Assembly (NCBI GenBank): GCA_958295765.1
Contig: CATQHB010000002.1
Location: 2,096,091-2,160,090 of the forward strand
DNA: 64,000 nucleotides
Reading direction: 5' to 3'
DNA from: an uncultured Dehalococcoidia bacterium
Lineage (GTDB): Bacteria > Chloroflexota > Dehalococcoidia > Lucifugimonadales > UBA3495
The first letter of the stretch is position 1. Every line of letters begins with the position of its first letter. The translations under genes and the position numbers were made by a program. Below are positions 34,716 through 43,877 of this stretch, piece by piece. The notes beneath the pieces are model-generated. The model made no database searches and was not told the origin of the DNA. It saw nothing but the letters and a program-made list of their open reading frames with translations.

Positions 34716-34806
34716 TCCTGGATTCCCGGCTTTGGCGGCGTAGCCGGTTTCAGGTTGCGCCGCCGGGACAGCCGGGCAACCGCAGCATAAACCCGTAGCA
34801 TAAAAC

Positions 34807-34836
34807 CCGTCGTTCCGGCTTTCGCCGGAACGACGG
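34807..34836. repeat. Solo family A inverted end
   Basis: A 30-bp perfect palindrome (CCGTCGTTCCGGC and its inverse around TTTCG) equals the two ends of family A with the core deleted. An outer arm (TTGCCTGGGTTAAGACGCAA) follows at about 34844-34866. Confidence 0.8.
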
Positions 34837-34991
34837 TTGCTTGAGTTGGCGTTGCCTGGGTTAAGACGCAATTGCCCTGCCCCCGGACGTTGGTAATTGT
34901 AGCGGCCCCGGTGGTAGTGTTACAATCTCCCTACAAACTTCCTGCCTTCGGCTCCCCGGCATCTACTTACCGAGCAGTAAATGGGGGAGAA

Positions 34992-35738
34992 ATGGAACAT
35001 CGGATTAGCGTTGGCAAACTCTCAAAGATGATAGCAAGGCTGTTGCTGGTCGCGTTCCTGGTGTTGGCCTTGAATGTTGCCGCTTACAGCGCCATTTACG
35101 ATGCTCCCAATGATGGCGTCCTGTTTCCCCGCGCTGCCTCTGCCAGCTACTACTTTGATGATTTGGAAGATGACGACGGGCTGGACACGCCTGATACCGC
35201 CACCGACGGGCTGGATACCCCGGACACCGCCACCGACGGGGTGGATACCCCGGACACCGCCACCGACGGGGTGGATACCCCGGACGCTGCTACCGACGGG
35301 GTGGACACGCCCGATACTGATACCGATACCGACAAAGACGGAGTGGATACCCCGGACACTGACAATGACGGGGTAGATACGCCGTACACCGACAATGACG
35401 GGGTGAATACCCCGGACACCACCACCGACGGGGTGGATACCCCGGACACCACCACCGACGGGGTGGATACCCCGGACACCACCACCGACGGGGTGGATAC
35501 CCCGGACACCACCACCGACGGGGTGGATACCCCGGATACTGCCACCGACGTGGTGGACACGCCCGCCACCGCCAGCACTCAGGCCGACACCCCAGAATCG
35601 CCGGATACCCCGACGCCGGACTCGCCCGACACGCCAACTCCTGATACGCCAACACCGGATACGCCAACACCGGAATCGCCGGATACGCCAACACCGGATA
35701 CCCCGGACACCCAATCCGATGACGCTGACAGTTCCTGA
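34992..35738 (+). CDS. Repeat protein with DGVDTPDTxT units, membrane-anchored or secreted
   Basis: A 248-aa protein. ATG 34992 follows GGGGAGA. Residues about 13-33 form a hydrophobic helix (MIARLLLVAFLVLALNVAAY), acting as signal or anchor. About 13 units of a 10-residue repeat DGVDTPDTTT follow (residues about 60-195), one with an insert (DTDTDTDKDG), then a TPDTPTPESPDTP-type stalk. Asp- and Thr-rich repeats suggest a calcium-binding or O-glycosylated extracellular stalk, but no known domain is recognised. No sortase or anchoring motif ends the protein. The kinase-like gene starts 6 bp later. Confidence 0.8.
   Translation: MEHRISVGKLSKMIARLLLVAFLVLALNVAAYSAIYDAPNDGVLFPRAASASYYFDDLEDDDGLDTPDTATDGLDTPDTATDGVDTPDTATDGVDTPDAATDGVDTPDTDTDTDKDGVDTPDTDNDGVDTPYTDNDGVNTPDTTTDGVDTPDTTTDGVDTPDTTTDGVDTPDTTTDGVDTPDTATDVVDTPATASTQADTPESPDTPTPDSPDTPTPDTPTPDTPTPESPDTPTPDTPDTQSDDADSS
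35169..35580 (+). repeat. 30-bp in-frame tandem repeats
   Basis: About 13 imperfect 30-bp units GACGGGGTGGATACCCCGGA (plus 10 bp more) encode the repeat domain. The last copies around 35430-35520 are identical, indicating recent expansion. Confidence 0.88.
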
Positions 35739-35744
35739 ACGGAA

Positions 35745-36965
35745 ATGACCAGCACGCTAAACGTAGCGCCGCTATACCCTCAGGTTGCCTTTCCGGCCGA
35801 CCCGGGTTTGAGGGAGTTGCCCAATCTCTTTGACCCGGAATGGGTTTGGCCGGCCTATCAGCAGCGATTCGGCGCTGCGGGTTTGGTTCCCCGGCTAATC
35901 CAAATTCGCCAGTTCAGCCACAGCCCCGGCCGGCTGGCTCTGGTTAGTTACGTGGCGGAGTGGGAACCGGATATTTACCTGCCTTCCCTGCACTTTGTGG
36001 CGCGGGTTGAGCGCGGCAAGCCGGTTACGTTGTTTCAGTTTCCCGACGACCCGGACTTGCCCGGGTTAGCGCAAGCCGCCGAACCGGAGCCGGCGATAAA
36101 GCTGCTTAACCGGTATGTGCTGGCTATTGGCGCCCGGCGGGCGCTGATTGAGGTTGTCCGGTATCGTCCGGGCAGCCGGGCGGTGCTGCGCCACCGGGTC
36201 AGCAAGACCGGATTCTATGCCCGGGTGGTTCGGCCCGCCGCCTTGCCCCCCCTACTCGGAGCGTGGGAGTTAGCCGGCCGCTCCGGTTTCGTCGTTCCCC
36301 GGATTGCCGGATGCTGGGCCGACGGCGGCGTAATCTGGCTGTCCGAAATTCCCGGAAAGAACCTGCGCGCCCGGATTCGTCAAGGAAATCATCCCGACCC
36401 GGAACTGCTGCTCCAGGGGTTGGCGGACTTGTGGAGTGCGCCGGCCGGCCAGCAGACCCAAGCCCCCTTTAATCTGGCCCGGGCCTACCGCACGGCAAAG
36501 CGCGCCATCCGCCACGCGGCCCAGGATGCGGATGCCGCGTCTTTGGGTCTGCAAGCGGCGTCCCGGTCCTTAGACCCCTTTGTTGAATCCTGGCGCCCGT
36601 CGGGTATCGCGCACAACGATTTCTACGACGACCAGCTACTGGTACTGCCCGACGGGAGAATGGCGCTGGTCGATTTTGAGGAGGCCGGCCCCGGCGACCC
36701 GATGCTGGACGTAGGCAATTTCCTGGCGCACCTGCGTTGGGCGTCCCACTTGGGACGGGAAAAAGAGGCCGGCGCCAGCGGAGCGTTCCACCACCGGTTT
36801 CGGGAGGCGGCCCTGGACCGTTTCCGGTGGGACGCCGGGGAGTTGAACCGGAGAGAGGCGGTTTGCCTGTTCCGGATCTGCACCACTGTGGTTCGTTACC
36901 CGCGCGGGGACTGGCGCAGCAAGTTGGCGGCCGGTTTGGCCCTGGTAAATGAAACGCTGGGGTGA
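35745..36965 (+). CDS. Aminoglycoside phosphotransferase-fold (kinase-like) protein
   Basis: A 406-aa protein of the APH/choline-kinase fold. The catalytic loop is IAHNDFYDDQLLV (H-N-D in place of the common H-G-D) and the metal-binding motif is LVDFEEAGPGDPMLDVGNF. The N-terminal ATP-binding lobe is poorly conserved. Substrate unknown; members phosphorylate antibiotics, sugars, choline or proteins. Only 6 bp separate it from the repeat protein, so the two are very likely co-expressed, and a Thr-rich repeat protein next to a kinase fold is suggestive but unproven. Confidence 0.8.
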   Translation: MTSTLNVAPLYPQVAFPADPGLRELPNLFDPEWVWPAYQQRFGAAGLVPRLIQIRQFSHSPGRLALVSYVAEWEPDIYLPSLHFVARVERGKPVTLFQFPDDPDLPGLAQAAEPEPAIKLLNRYVLAIGARRALIEVVRYRPGSRAVLRHRVSKTGFYARVVRPAALPPLLGAWELAGRSGFVVPRIAGCWADGGVIWLSEIPGKNLRARIRQGNHPDPELLLQGLADLWSAPAGQQTQAPFNLARAYRTAKRAIRHAAQDADAASLGLQAASRSLDPFVESWRPSGIAHNDFYDDQLLVLPDGRMALVDFEEAGPGDPMLDVGNFLAHLRWASHLGREKEAGASGAFHHRFREAALDRFRWDAGELNRREAVCLFRICTTVVRYPRGDWRSKLAAGLALVNETLG

Positions 36966-37103
36966 ATCCCCGGGCAACCCGGCGGCAATCCGGCCGGCGT
37001 GCCGGTGGACAACGCAACCGGTCAAGCAAGGGCGGGTTGGCAATTGCCAACCCGCCCTGAATAGCGTCCTTTTCCGGTTCCGGTGGTGCGCTATCGGAGG
37101 CCG

Positions 37104-37676
37104 TTAGTCGCCCATCATATTGCGGACGGTGCCCCGGTGGTAGCGGTCAACGGTGGTGTCCGGGTCCCAGTCGGCCGGCACTTCGGTCGCCCAGGGAGGC
37201 ACCGGGTCGTCAAAGGTGAATACGAAGTCCCGGTCGCCCCGGCCCCGCTTGAACAACTCCTTGGAAGTGGGGAATTCGTAGTAAATCTCCAGCCGGTTGC
37301 CCTCGGAGTCGGCAAAATACATACTCCGCTGGTTGGCGTGTTCCACCAGCCGGTCAACGCTGACGCCGTTGTCGGTCAGGTGGTCGTAGGCGTTCTTCAT
37401 ATCCTCATGGGTGTCCACCTTGATTGCGATGTGGGCCACGCCCACCTGATTGCGCTCCGGGGCGTCGGCGGCGCTGGCCGGGTCATCCACCGGAACCAGG
37501 TCCATAACGTGGCCCTCGTCCACGTCATCCCGGCCCAGGCTCATAAACACGCCGCCGTGTTCGGGGTCTTCCTCTTCGATTACAAACCCCATAACTTCGG
37601 TGTAAAACTTCTTGGCCCGCTCAATGTCCCGAACCCGGACGGCGGCGTGACCAATGCGGGAGAGTTTGATTGCCAT
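37104..37676 (-). CDS. VOC-family (glyoxalase/extradiol dioxygenase-like) protein
   Basis: A 190-aa protein of the vicinal oxygen chelate fold, with GGAGGA 8 bp before the ATG at 37676. Probable metal ligands are His in RIGHAAVRV, His in VAHIAIKV and Glu in GNRLEIYYEF, arranged as in 2,3-dihydroxybiphenyl dioxygenase-like proteins, though the protein is only about 190 aa. Reaction unknown. Confidence 0.85.
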   Translation of the reverse strand: MAIKLSRIGHAAVRVRDIERAKKFYTEVMGFVIEEEDPEHGGVFMSLGRDDVDEGHVMDLVPVDDPASAADAPERNQVGVAHIAIKVDTHEDMKNAYDHLTDNGVSVDRLVEHANQRSMYFADSEGNRLEIYYEFPTSKELFKRGRGDRDFVFTFDDPVPPWATEVPADWDPDTTVDRYHRGTVRNMMGD

Positions 37677-37772
37677 AAAGGTTTCCTCCAACTTCAGTAA
37701 CAGTTTCCAAGACTAGCGTAACTTTATCCCAAAGTGTTTCCGGTAGTCAACCGGCCTGAAGGGACGATGCAA

Positions 37773-37869
37773 CCGTCGTTCCGGCGAAAGCCGGAATCCA
37801 GAACCCTCGGTAGCCGGCACGTTCTTTTCAGGGGGATTTCCTGGATTCCGGCTTTCGCCGGAACGACGG
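37773..37869. repeat. Family A element
   Basis: Full 97-bp copy in the reverse core orientation, followed by the right outer end GGGTTTATGCTGCGGTTACC. Confidence 0.88.
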
Positions 37870-37949
37870 GTTTATGCTGCGGTTACCCGGCAACCGGCCC
37901 GAAACGACAGGCTTGGCCGGCGCCAAGTCTGCGCCAAGAACAAAATCCG

Positions 37950-38116
37950 TTCATGGTGAGCCTGTCGAACCATCATCCCTCTATACCTATGGACATCCTT
38001 CGACAAGCTCAGGATGAGCGGGGAAAAGCGGCTACTCTATCCGCTCATGGTGAGTCTGTCGAACCATCATCCCCCTTATACCAGTGGACACCCTTCAGCA
38101 AGCTCATCCTGAGCGG
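37950..38116. repeat. Family B cluster
   Basis: Two pairs of half-sites (CCGTTCATGGTGAGCCTGTC... CTTCGACAAGCTCAGGATGA, and a second pair at about 38040-38116). The 460-bp gap from 37677 to 38136 has no gene. Confidence 0.88.
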
Positions 38117-38136
38117 CGGGCGCCGGCAACCGCCCT

Positions 38137-39678
38137 TTAAGCCCTACCCTCAATTATCCAGTCGGCCAACCGCTCGGCAATCATCAGGGTGGTTACGTTG
38201 GTGTTGGCCCGCACTACGTCGGGCATCACCGAGGCGTCCACCACGCTCAGGTTGCTTACCCCATAGACCCGGCAGTATTGGTCAACGACGGCCAGCGGGT
38301 CAGCGGCCGGCCCCATCTTGCAGGTGCCGGAGGAATGTTGCTGAGTGGAAACGTTGCGGAACAGCCAGGCGTCCAGCGCATCATCGGAGACCAGGTCGGC
38401 GTCGGTGGGGGTAATGCGCCCGGTGATTACGTTGGCGAAGGCCGGGGATTCGGCGAGGCGAATACACAGGCGGACGGCCTGGCGCATCCGGTCCCGGTCG
38501 CCGGGATCAGCCAGGTAGTTGTAGCTCAACTCCGGCTGGACGTAGGGGTCGTTGGCGGTCAGCCGCAGTTGGCCGGCGGTGGCGGCGTTCTCCAGGGCCG
38601 GCGCCATGCGGAACCCGGCGGCCTGGTCGGCGGCGCCGCCCCGGGCATCGGCAAACCAGCCGGGCAGGATTTGCATATCGTTGCGCGTCGGCGACCCTTC
38701 GCTGGTATAGCGCAGGGCCACCTGGCTCCAGGGCGTATCCGGGTCATCCAGATACTCCGGCCTGACCTGGAACTGTAGGGCCACCAGGGGATGGTCGCGC
38801 AGGTTTTCCCCTACGCCGGGCAAGTCGCGCACCACCGGAATCCCCAGACTTTCCAGGTGGGCGGCCGGGCCAACCCCGGACAGCATCAGGAGTTGGGGCG
38901 AGGCGATGGCGCCGCCGCTGAGGATGATGCGCTCTCCCTCAACCACCCAGCGGTCGGGGCCGCTGTCCACCTCTACCGCAACGGCCCGGTCGCCCTGAAA
39001 CAGGATGCGGCGGACGGTAACGCCGGCGCGGATGGTCAGGTTAAGGCGGTGGCGGGCCAGGTCCAGGTAGGTAATGGCGGCGCTCATCCGCACCCCGTCC
39101 ACGTTGTTCATCGGGCGGGGGCCGACGCCGGTGGAATCCGGGTCGTTCATATCGGCGCTTTCGGGCATCCCCGCCTCGACGCAGGCCCGGAAAAAGGCTT
39201 CCTGCGTCGGCAGCCATTCCTCCCGGCGGTGGCGGCGCACCGGAATCGGCCCCTCGGAGCCGTGAAAGTCGCCGCCGAAGTCCAGGTCCGTCTCAATCCG
39301 GTTCAGGTAGGGCATCACCTCGGTAAAGGCCCACTCGCTGTTACCCCACTGCACCCAATTGTCAAAGTCCTCAGGGACGGCGCGGAGCCAGACCTGGCCG
39401 TTGACCGCGCTGCTGCCGCCCACCACCTTGCCCCGGGGCAGGTGAAAGGTATTATCGTGTTCCGGCCGGGCCTTGGCCCGGTAGCCCCACATATGCGGCC
39501 CGGCAATGGCCCGGGCCGTGTTGTAGCCATACTTAACGTCCGGCGGTATCTGCTCAAAGTCCGGGTAATCCGGCCCGGCCTCCAGCAGCAGCACCGAGCG
39601 GCACGGGTCCTCGGAAAGCCGGGTAGCCAGCACACTGCCGGCAGAACCGGCCCCGATAATAATGACATCGTACTTCAT
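38137..39678 (-). CDS. GMC-family flavin oxidoreductase (choline dehydrogenase-like)
   Basis: A 513-aa FAD-dependent oxidoreductase. I start at ATG 39678 (MKYDVIIIGAGSAGSV), which is followed by the ADP-binding glycine motif GAGSAGSVLATRLSE. GGSSAVNGQVWLR is the GMC signature 1 and LSGGAIASPQLLMLSGVG is signature 2. The active-site His lies in QHSSGTCKMG and the C terminus has NTNVTTLMIAERLADWI. These enzymes oxidise primary or secondary alcohols. The substrate is unknown. Confidence 0.93.
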   Translation of the reverse strand: MKYDVIIIGAGSAGSVLATRLSEDPCRSVLLLEAGPDYPDFEQIPPDVKYGYNTARAIAGPHMWGYRAKARPEHDNTFHLPRGKVVGGSSAVNGQVWLRAVPEDFDNWVQWGNSEWAFTEVMPYLNRIETDLDFGGDFHGSEGPIPVRRHRREEWLPTQEAFFRACVEAGMPESADMNDPDSTGVGPRPMNNVDGVRMSAAITYLDLARHRLNLTIRAGVTVRRILFQGDRAVAVEVDSGPDRWVVEGERIILSGGAIASPQLLMLSGVGPAAHLESLGIPVVRDLPGVGENLRDHPLVALQFQVRPEYLDDPDTPWSQVALRYTSEGSPTRNDMQILPGWFADARGGAADQAAGFRMAPALENAATAGQLRLTANDPYVQPELSYNYLADPGDRDRMRQAVRLCIRLAESPAFANVITGRITPTDADLVSDDALDAWLFRNVSTQQHSSGTCKMGPAADPLAVVDQYCRVYGVSNLSVVDASVMPDVVRANTNVTTLMIAERLADWIIEGRA

Positions 39679-39805
39679 AAACGTCCCCTGAAAACCCAAA
39701 GTTCGGTTATTCGGTTATTCGGTTAAATGTAGTATCCCCGGCCCGGCGCGTCAACCCTGGCCTTTCCGGGGCGGGGTAGGTGCAAAGTCTGCGCCAATAA
39801 CAAAC

Positions 39806-40145
39806 CCCGCTCATGGTGAGCCTGTCGAACCACGCCCCCTTACCCGGTGGGCATCCTTCGACAAGCTCAGGATGAGCGGGGAATAACAAAATCCGCATCC
39901 CCTCAATCAACCGTCGTTCCGGCGAAAGCCGGAATCCAGGAAATCCCCCGGAAAAGAATGTGCCGGCTAATGAGGATTCTGGATTCCGGCTTTCGCCGGA
40001 ACGACGGTTACTTGCGCCGGAACGAAGGGCTTATGGCAGGATTCCTCTCCCGCTCATCCTGATCCTTACTCTCCCGCTCATCCTGAGCCGGTCGAAGGAT
40101 GCCCACCGGATAGCGGGACGTGGTTCGACAAGCTCACCATGAGCG
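39806..40145. repeat. Family B half-sites and family A element
   Basis: B half-sites at about 39808-39880 (a convergent pair) and 40051-40145, with a full family A element at 39911-40007 between them. Confidence 0.88.
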
Positions 40146-40201
40146 GATACCGTTCTTGGTTGAGCGGATATTGTTATTGGCATTGACCTTGCACCGTCCC
40201 C

Positions 40202-40431
40202 GGTATTGTCAACGTAAGTTAGTATTCCTTGCCCGGTCATTTTCCGGTAGGGGCGGCTTTCTAACCCGCCCATGCTCCAATGCAAGGATATGCCAAATAC
40301 GGCGACACCCGTTCCGCAAGATGACCTGGCCCCGGCGTGTCGGGCGGGTTACAAACCCGCCCCTACCATTCAACCATTTACCCTACCCAAACCGGTACGG
40401 GTAAGGAATACCAACCTACGTTGAGAACACC
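40202..40431. mobile_element. Family C mini-element, copy 5, with 27-bp terminal inverted repeats
   Basis: A 230-bp element. Left end GGTATTGTCAACGTAAGTTAGTATTCC and right end (read as reverse complement) GGTGTTCTCAACGTAGGTTG... differ at 4 of 27 positions. The flanks CCGTCCCC (40194-40201) and CCGCCCCC (40432-40439) differ by one base and may be an aged 8-bp target duplication. No gene lies in the 885-bp gap 39679-40563. Confidence 0.72.
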
Positions 40432-40563
40432 CCGCCCCCGGCAACATTGACAGCTTGCCGCCGCAACCCTAAACTTATCGCTACCAAGACTGCCAAAGAA
40501 CTGCCTTGACCCTTCCAGCGCACTTCCCACCTACTCCCGCGCGGCGACCCGACAAGGAGGAAC

Positions 40564-41667
40564 ATGAAAGCATCCTACCTGGGCGCGATGGGATATTCCG
40601 AGCGTCATCTGTTCCCCGACTCCTGGCCCATTCCGCCGGCCTACCACGACCCCCAGCTTTCGGTGCAGAGCTATCAGGACGGCATGGCCGAGTGCGAGTT
40701 TGCCGAGGAAATGGGCTTTGAGTGGATTAGTTTCTCCGAGCATCACTACTCCGGGCGCATCGCCACCGGCAACCCGGCGGTGATGGCCGCCGCCGTCGCC
40801 GAGCGGTGCAAAAAGGTCAAGCTGGCGATGCTGGGGCCGCTGCTGCCCCTGAACAACCCGGTGCGCATCGCCGAGGAAATGGGGATGCTGGACAACATCT
40901 CCGAAGGACGCCTCATTATGGGCTTTCTGCGGGGTACGCCCAACGAAGATCAGGTTTATGGCGTGAATCCGGCCGAGGGACGGGCACGGCTTTTTGAGGG
41001 CATGGACTTGATACGGAAAGCCCTGACTGAGCCGCAGCCCTTTTCCTGGGAGGGCCGTTACTACCAGTTCCGCACCGTTTCGGTCTGGCCCCGGCCGGTG
41101 CAGCAGCCGATGCCGCCGACAATTATGGCGACCCGCAGCGATGACACGGTCAAGTACGCCGCCGATAACGGGCTGGGCCTGGGCGTTTCCTTCGTGCCGG
41201 TGGAGCAGATGGAGCGGATTACCGACAAGTATTTTACCTGGTGCCGGGAAGCCGGCTGGGAGCCGCAGCCGGACCAGGTGGTGTACCGGGGCAGCATCTA
41301 CCTGGCCGAGACCGACCAGGAGGCCAAGGACTGGCTGAACGGCCTGGACGGGGGCGAGCCGCGCCGGGCCATCGCCCTGGATCCCAACGTCGCGCGGGTG
41401 GTGCAGGCGGCCCGGGCCGGCGAGGAGTTTGACCTGCGCCGCGTCCTGGCCGGCAGTCCCCAGGGGGACGTGGTAGGCCGCTCCCTGGGCATCAACTTCC
41501 TGGGCAGCCCGGACACCATCGCCCGCCGGATGAAAGCCTTTCACGACCGCTGCGGCGTCGGGGTTATGGACCTCTTTTTTCAGCAGCCCGGCCTGACCCA
41601 CGCCGAGGTTATGGGGGAGATTGAGCTGTTCGGCAAGGAAGTAATACCCCGGATTAGGGAGTTTTAG
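40564..41667 (+). CDS. Luciferase-like (LLM class) flavin-dependent oxidoreductase
   Basis: A 367-aa LLM protein with AAGGAGG before ATG 40564. The TIM-barrel stretches EMGFEWISFSEHHY, VKLAMLGPLLPLNNPVRIAEE and SEGRLIMGFLRGTP are typical of the bacterial-luciferase/alkane-monooxygenase branch using FMN. The family is strikingly expanded in SAR202-type Chloroflexota, where roles in oxidising recalcitrant organic matter have been proposed. Substrate unknown. An alpha/beta hydrolase gene follows. Confidence 0.9.
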   Translation: MKASYLGAMGYSERHLFPDSWPIPPAYHDPQLSVQSYQDGMAECEFAEEMGFEWISFSEHHYSGRIATGNPAVMAAAVAERCKKVKLAMLGPLLPLNNPVRIAEEMGMLDNISEGRLIMGFLRGTPNEDQVYGVNPAEGRARLFEGMDLIRKALTEPQPFSWEGRYYQFRTVSVWPRPVQQPMPPTIMATRSDDTVKYAADNGLGLGVSFVPVEQMERITDKYFTWCREAGWEPQPDQVVYRGSIYLAETDQEAKDWLNGLDGGEPRRAIALDPNVARVVQAARAGEEFDLRRVLAGSPQGDVVGRSLGINFLGSPDTIARRMKAFHDRCGVGVMDLFFQQPGLTHAEVMGEIELFGKEVIPRIREF

Positions 41668-41759
41668 ACCGGGTAAGCCGTTCACCACCAGCCCTTGACC
41701 ACCAGCCCTTGACCAATCGACGGCAAGACAATATCTGACGGGGACTGAGGAACATCGCT

Positions 41760-42524
41760 ATGGCCGACGCCAATTCGCGGATAACCTTTGATGAGTACAT
41801 TCTGGAAGCGGGCAACATATCGGTGGATTGCCGGGAGGCCGGTTCGGGATTGCCCATAATCTTTCTGGAGACCATCTGCTGGGGACACCGCTACCTCTAC
41901 GAGGCCCTGGCCCGCCAGTATCACCTCTTTATTTTGAGCTTTGAGGATGCCAAAGAGGACGGGGCCGAGGCCGCCGTCCGGGAATTGGCAAAGTCCCTGG
42001 CCGGCGACACCTACACCCTGATTGGCTCCTCCCAAGGCGCCAACCTGGCCCTGCGCACCGTGCTGCGGACGCCGATGGAGCCGGAACCGGCCGAGACGCT
42101 GATTCTGATTGGCCCCAACGCCATCCGGCCCGACCCCGACCTGCGCGACCTGGATTGGGTGGGGTGGTCCCGGCGGCTGCTGGCCCACATTGAACGGCAG
42201 AGCAACCTGCGCGACCTGCCCGGCGGGTGGGAACTGGAGGGCCTGTTCCTGCCCAAAGACTCCGATGCCGAACTGGAGACCTGGCTGCGGGAAATATCCT
42301 GCCCGACCCTGGTGGCCTTCGGCACCCGGGACCGGATGATTTCCCCGGACACCCCCTCCACCTACCGCGCCGCCATCCCCAACTGCCACGTCTCCCTGGT
42401 GTACGACGCCGGCCACCTGGTAGCCGCCGAAAGGCCCGAGGCCGTGACCAGCGCCGTAATCGACTTCGTAGAAAACCGGGAAACCTTCGTAGTAACCCGC
42501 CACGGCGGCGTGATAAACCCGTAG
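41760..42524 (+). CDS. Alpha/beta hydrolase
   Basis: A 254-aa alpha/beta-hydrolase-fold protein. The nucleophile elbow is LIGSSQGANLAL (Ser), the acid is likely Asp in FGTRDRMI, and the His is in YDAGHLVAAERPE. It may cleave an ester or a C-C bond downstream of the LLM oxidoreductase, 92 bp upstream. Confidence 0.85.
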   Translation: MADANSRITFDEYILEAGNISVDCREAGSGLPIIFLETICWGHRYLYEALARQYHLFILSFEDAKEDGAEAAVRELAKSLAGDTYTLIGSSQGANLALRTVLRTPMEPEPAETLILIGPNAIRPDPDLRDLDWVGWSRRLLAHIERQSNLRDLPGGWELEGLFLPKDSDAELETWLREISCPTLVAFGTRDRMISPDTPSTYRAAIPNCHVSLVYDAGHLVAAERPEAVTSAVIDFVENRETFVVTRHGGVINP

Positions 42525-42611
42525 CGGCGCTCGCTTATCCTGATGCCGTCGAAGGACGCAAGCGTTGCAGATTCACTTTAAGGGTTGAGATTCCCGGGGA
42601 GTATAGGTAAT

Positions 42612-42923
42612 ATGAATACACCTACTCCCACCGAGGCATCAAGCAAAATGGCCCGTGTTCAACTGGTAATTCCCGACGAAGACCGGGACCGTTTCCTGCA
42701 TCAGGCGCAAAGGGAACGAATGACCCTGAGCGCCTGGCTGTGGGCCGCCGCCCGCGCCCGCCTGGAAGCCGGGCAGCAATCCGAACCCTTCAAGGCGCCG
42801 GGAGACCTGGCAGAGTTTTTTCATAGCTGCGACGCGCTGGAAGAAACCGGGCCGGAACCGGAATGGGTCGAACACTTGAGGGTAATCAACGAATCACGCC
42901 GGCAGGGAGTTTCCGGCACGTGA
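42612..42923 (+). CDS. VapB-like antitoxin
   Basis: A 103-aa protein with an N-terminal ribbon-helix-helix-like segment (RVQLVIPDEDRDRFLHQAQR) and an acidic C-terminal tail (FFHSCDALEETGPEPEWVEH). ATG 42612 is preferred. Its stop overlaps the PIN-domain gene start (GTGA, 42920-42923), so it is almost certainly the antitoxin for that protein. Confidence 0.82.
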   Translation: MNTPTPTEASSKMARVQLVIPDEDRDRFLHQAQRERMTLSAWLWAAARARLEAGQQSEPFKAPGDLAEFFHSCDALEETGPEPEWVEHLRVINESRRQGVSGT

Positions 42924-43306
42924 CTTTCGTCGATACCAACGTATTTATGTACGCGGTGGGTCGTCCCCACCCTCTTCAGGCTCCCGCCCGGGGGTTTTTC
43001 ATTGAATCCCACAACAACAACGAACCTTTATGCACTTCGGCGGAAGTCTTGCAGGAATTGCTGCACGCCTACTTACCGTCCTCTAGGCTCCAAACCCTTG
43101 ATGCCGCCCTCTCCCTCATTGTCCGAGCCGGGGTAGAAGTCTGGCCGCTGGAAGTCGAGGACGTAACCCTGGCGCGACAGCTACATACCCAGTACCCTAC
43201 CCTGCAAGCGCGGGACCTTTGCCACCTGGCAAGTTGCCGCCGGCGCGGGGTTCGCACGGTCAAGACCTTCGACCAGGCTCTTGACACTGCCGCCGGCCCC
43301 GGTTGA
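42920..43306 (+). CDS. PIN-domain toxin (VapC family)
   Basis: A 128-aa PIN-domain ribonuclease starting at GTG 42920, overlapping the antitoxin stop by 4 bp. Acidic active-site candidates are Asp in FVDTNVFMY, Glu in TSAEVLQEL, Asp in QARDLCHLA and Asp in KTFDQAL. VapC toxins cleave tRNA or rRNA. The upstream extension is not in keeping with the family and was dropped. Confidence 0.88.
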   Translation: MTFVDTNVFMYAVGRPHPLQAPARGFFIESHNNNEPLCTSAEVLQELLHAYLPSSRLQTLDAALSLIVRAGVEVWPLEVEDVTLARQLHTQYPTLQARDLCHLASCRRRGVRTVKTFDQALDTAAGPG

Positions 43307-43380
43307 GCGTCCGCCAACCCCGACTTGTCTCAACCAGCCCGATTACTGACACCCGCCCGGTTGACAGGGCCAATCCCCCA

Positions 43381-43470
43381 ACAATAACATTGCCCCATAA
43401 ACCACTCGGCGCCCTTACGGGGGTGGATGAATATGAAGAGGCGTTGAGGGGGATGGGTTGTATTGAGTAA
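43381..43470 (+). pseudogene. Possible C-terminal remnant of an unrecognised gene
   Basis: The frame ending at TAA 43468-43470 reads LPHKPLGALTGVDEYEEALR before a short end, which looks protein-like but has no start. It could be a decayed fragment between the VapC and HicB genes. Weak evidence. Confidence 0.25.
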
Positions 43471-43477
43471 CTGCCGC

Positions 43478-43732
43478 CTAGACGCCTGCACGAATTAGCG
43501 GCACGGAAACCAGCCTTTCCCCTTCCCCAATTTCCACATCATCCATACTGCTGGGGGCAACCAGGTCATCCCCATCCTGCTCAGTTTCAATAGCATAGTC
43601 CCGCAGAACTTCCTCGGCATTAGCCAGGGCCTCATCCACGGTTTCACCCATAGCGGCAATGCCGGGCAAGTCGGGGAATACCACGCCGTAGGCGCCTTGT
43701 TCACCGTCAATAATGGCCGGGTATAGCAGCAT
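43478..43732 (-). CDS. HicB-like antitoxin, apparently orphan
   Basis: An 84-aa HicB-fold protein (AIIDGEQGAYGVVFPDLPGIAAMGETVDEALANAEEVLRDYA). It lacks the C-terminal DNA-binding domain seen in longer HicB proteins. A HicA partner (about 60 aa) normally precedes it; none was seen on either side. AGGAGAAAGA lies upstream of the ATG. Confidence 0.82.
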   Translation of the reverse strand: MLLYPAIIDGEQGAYGVVFPDLPGIAAMGETVDEALANAEEVLRDYAIETEQDGDDLVAPSSMDDVEIGEGERLVSVPLIRAGV

Positions 43733-43787
43733 TTCTTTCTCCTTTTACCCGAACAACTAATTGAAACCGTATCGGAATTGAAAGAGA

Positions 43788-43817
43788 GGGAGACACCCCC
43801 GGAAAAGGGAGTCTCCC
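43788..43817 (-). terminator. Hairpin downstream of the minus-strand hydrolase
   Basis: GGGAGAC (43788-43794) pairs with GTCTCCC (43811-43817), about 60 bp beyond the hydrolase stop on the minus strand. Confidence 0.4.
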
Positions 43818-43877
43818 CAATGTTCAGCCAAAAGCTGGCCCAACAGAGCGTCCAGCCCCAGCCCCCAACCGCCGGCC

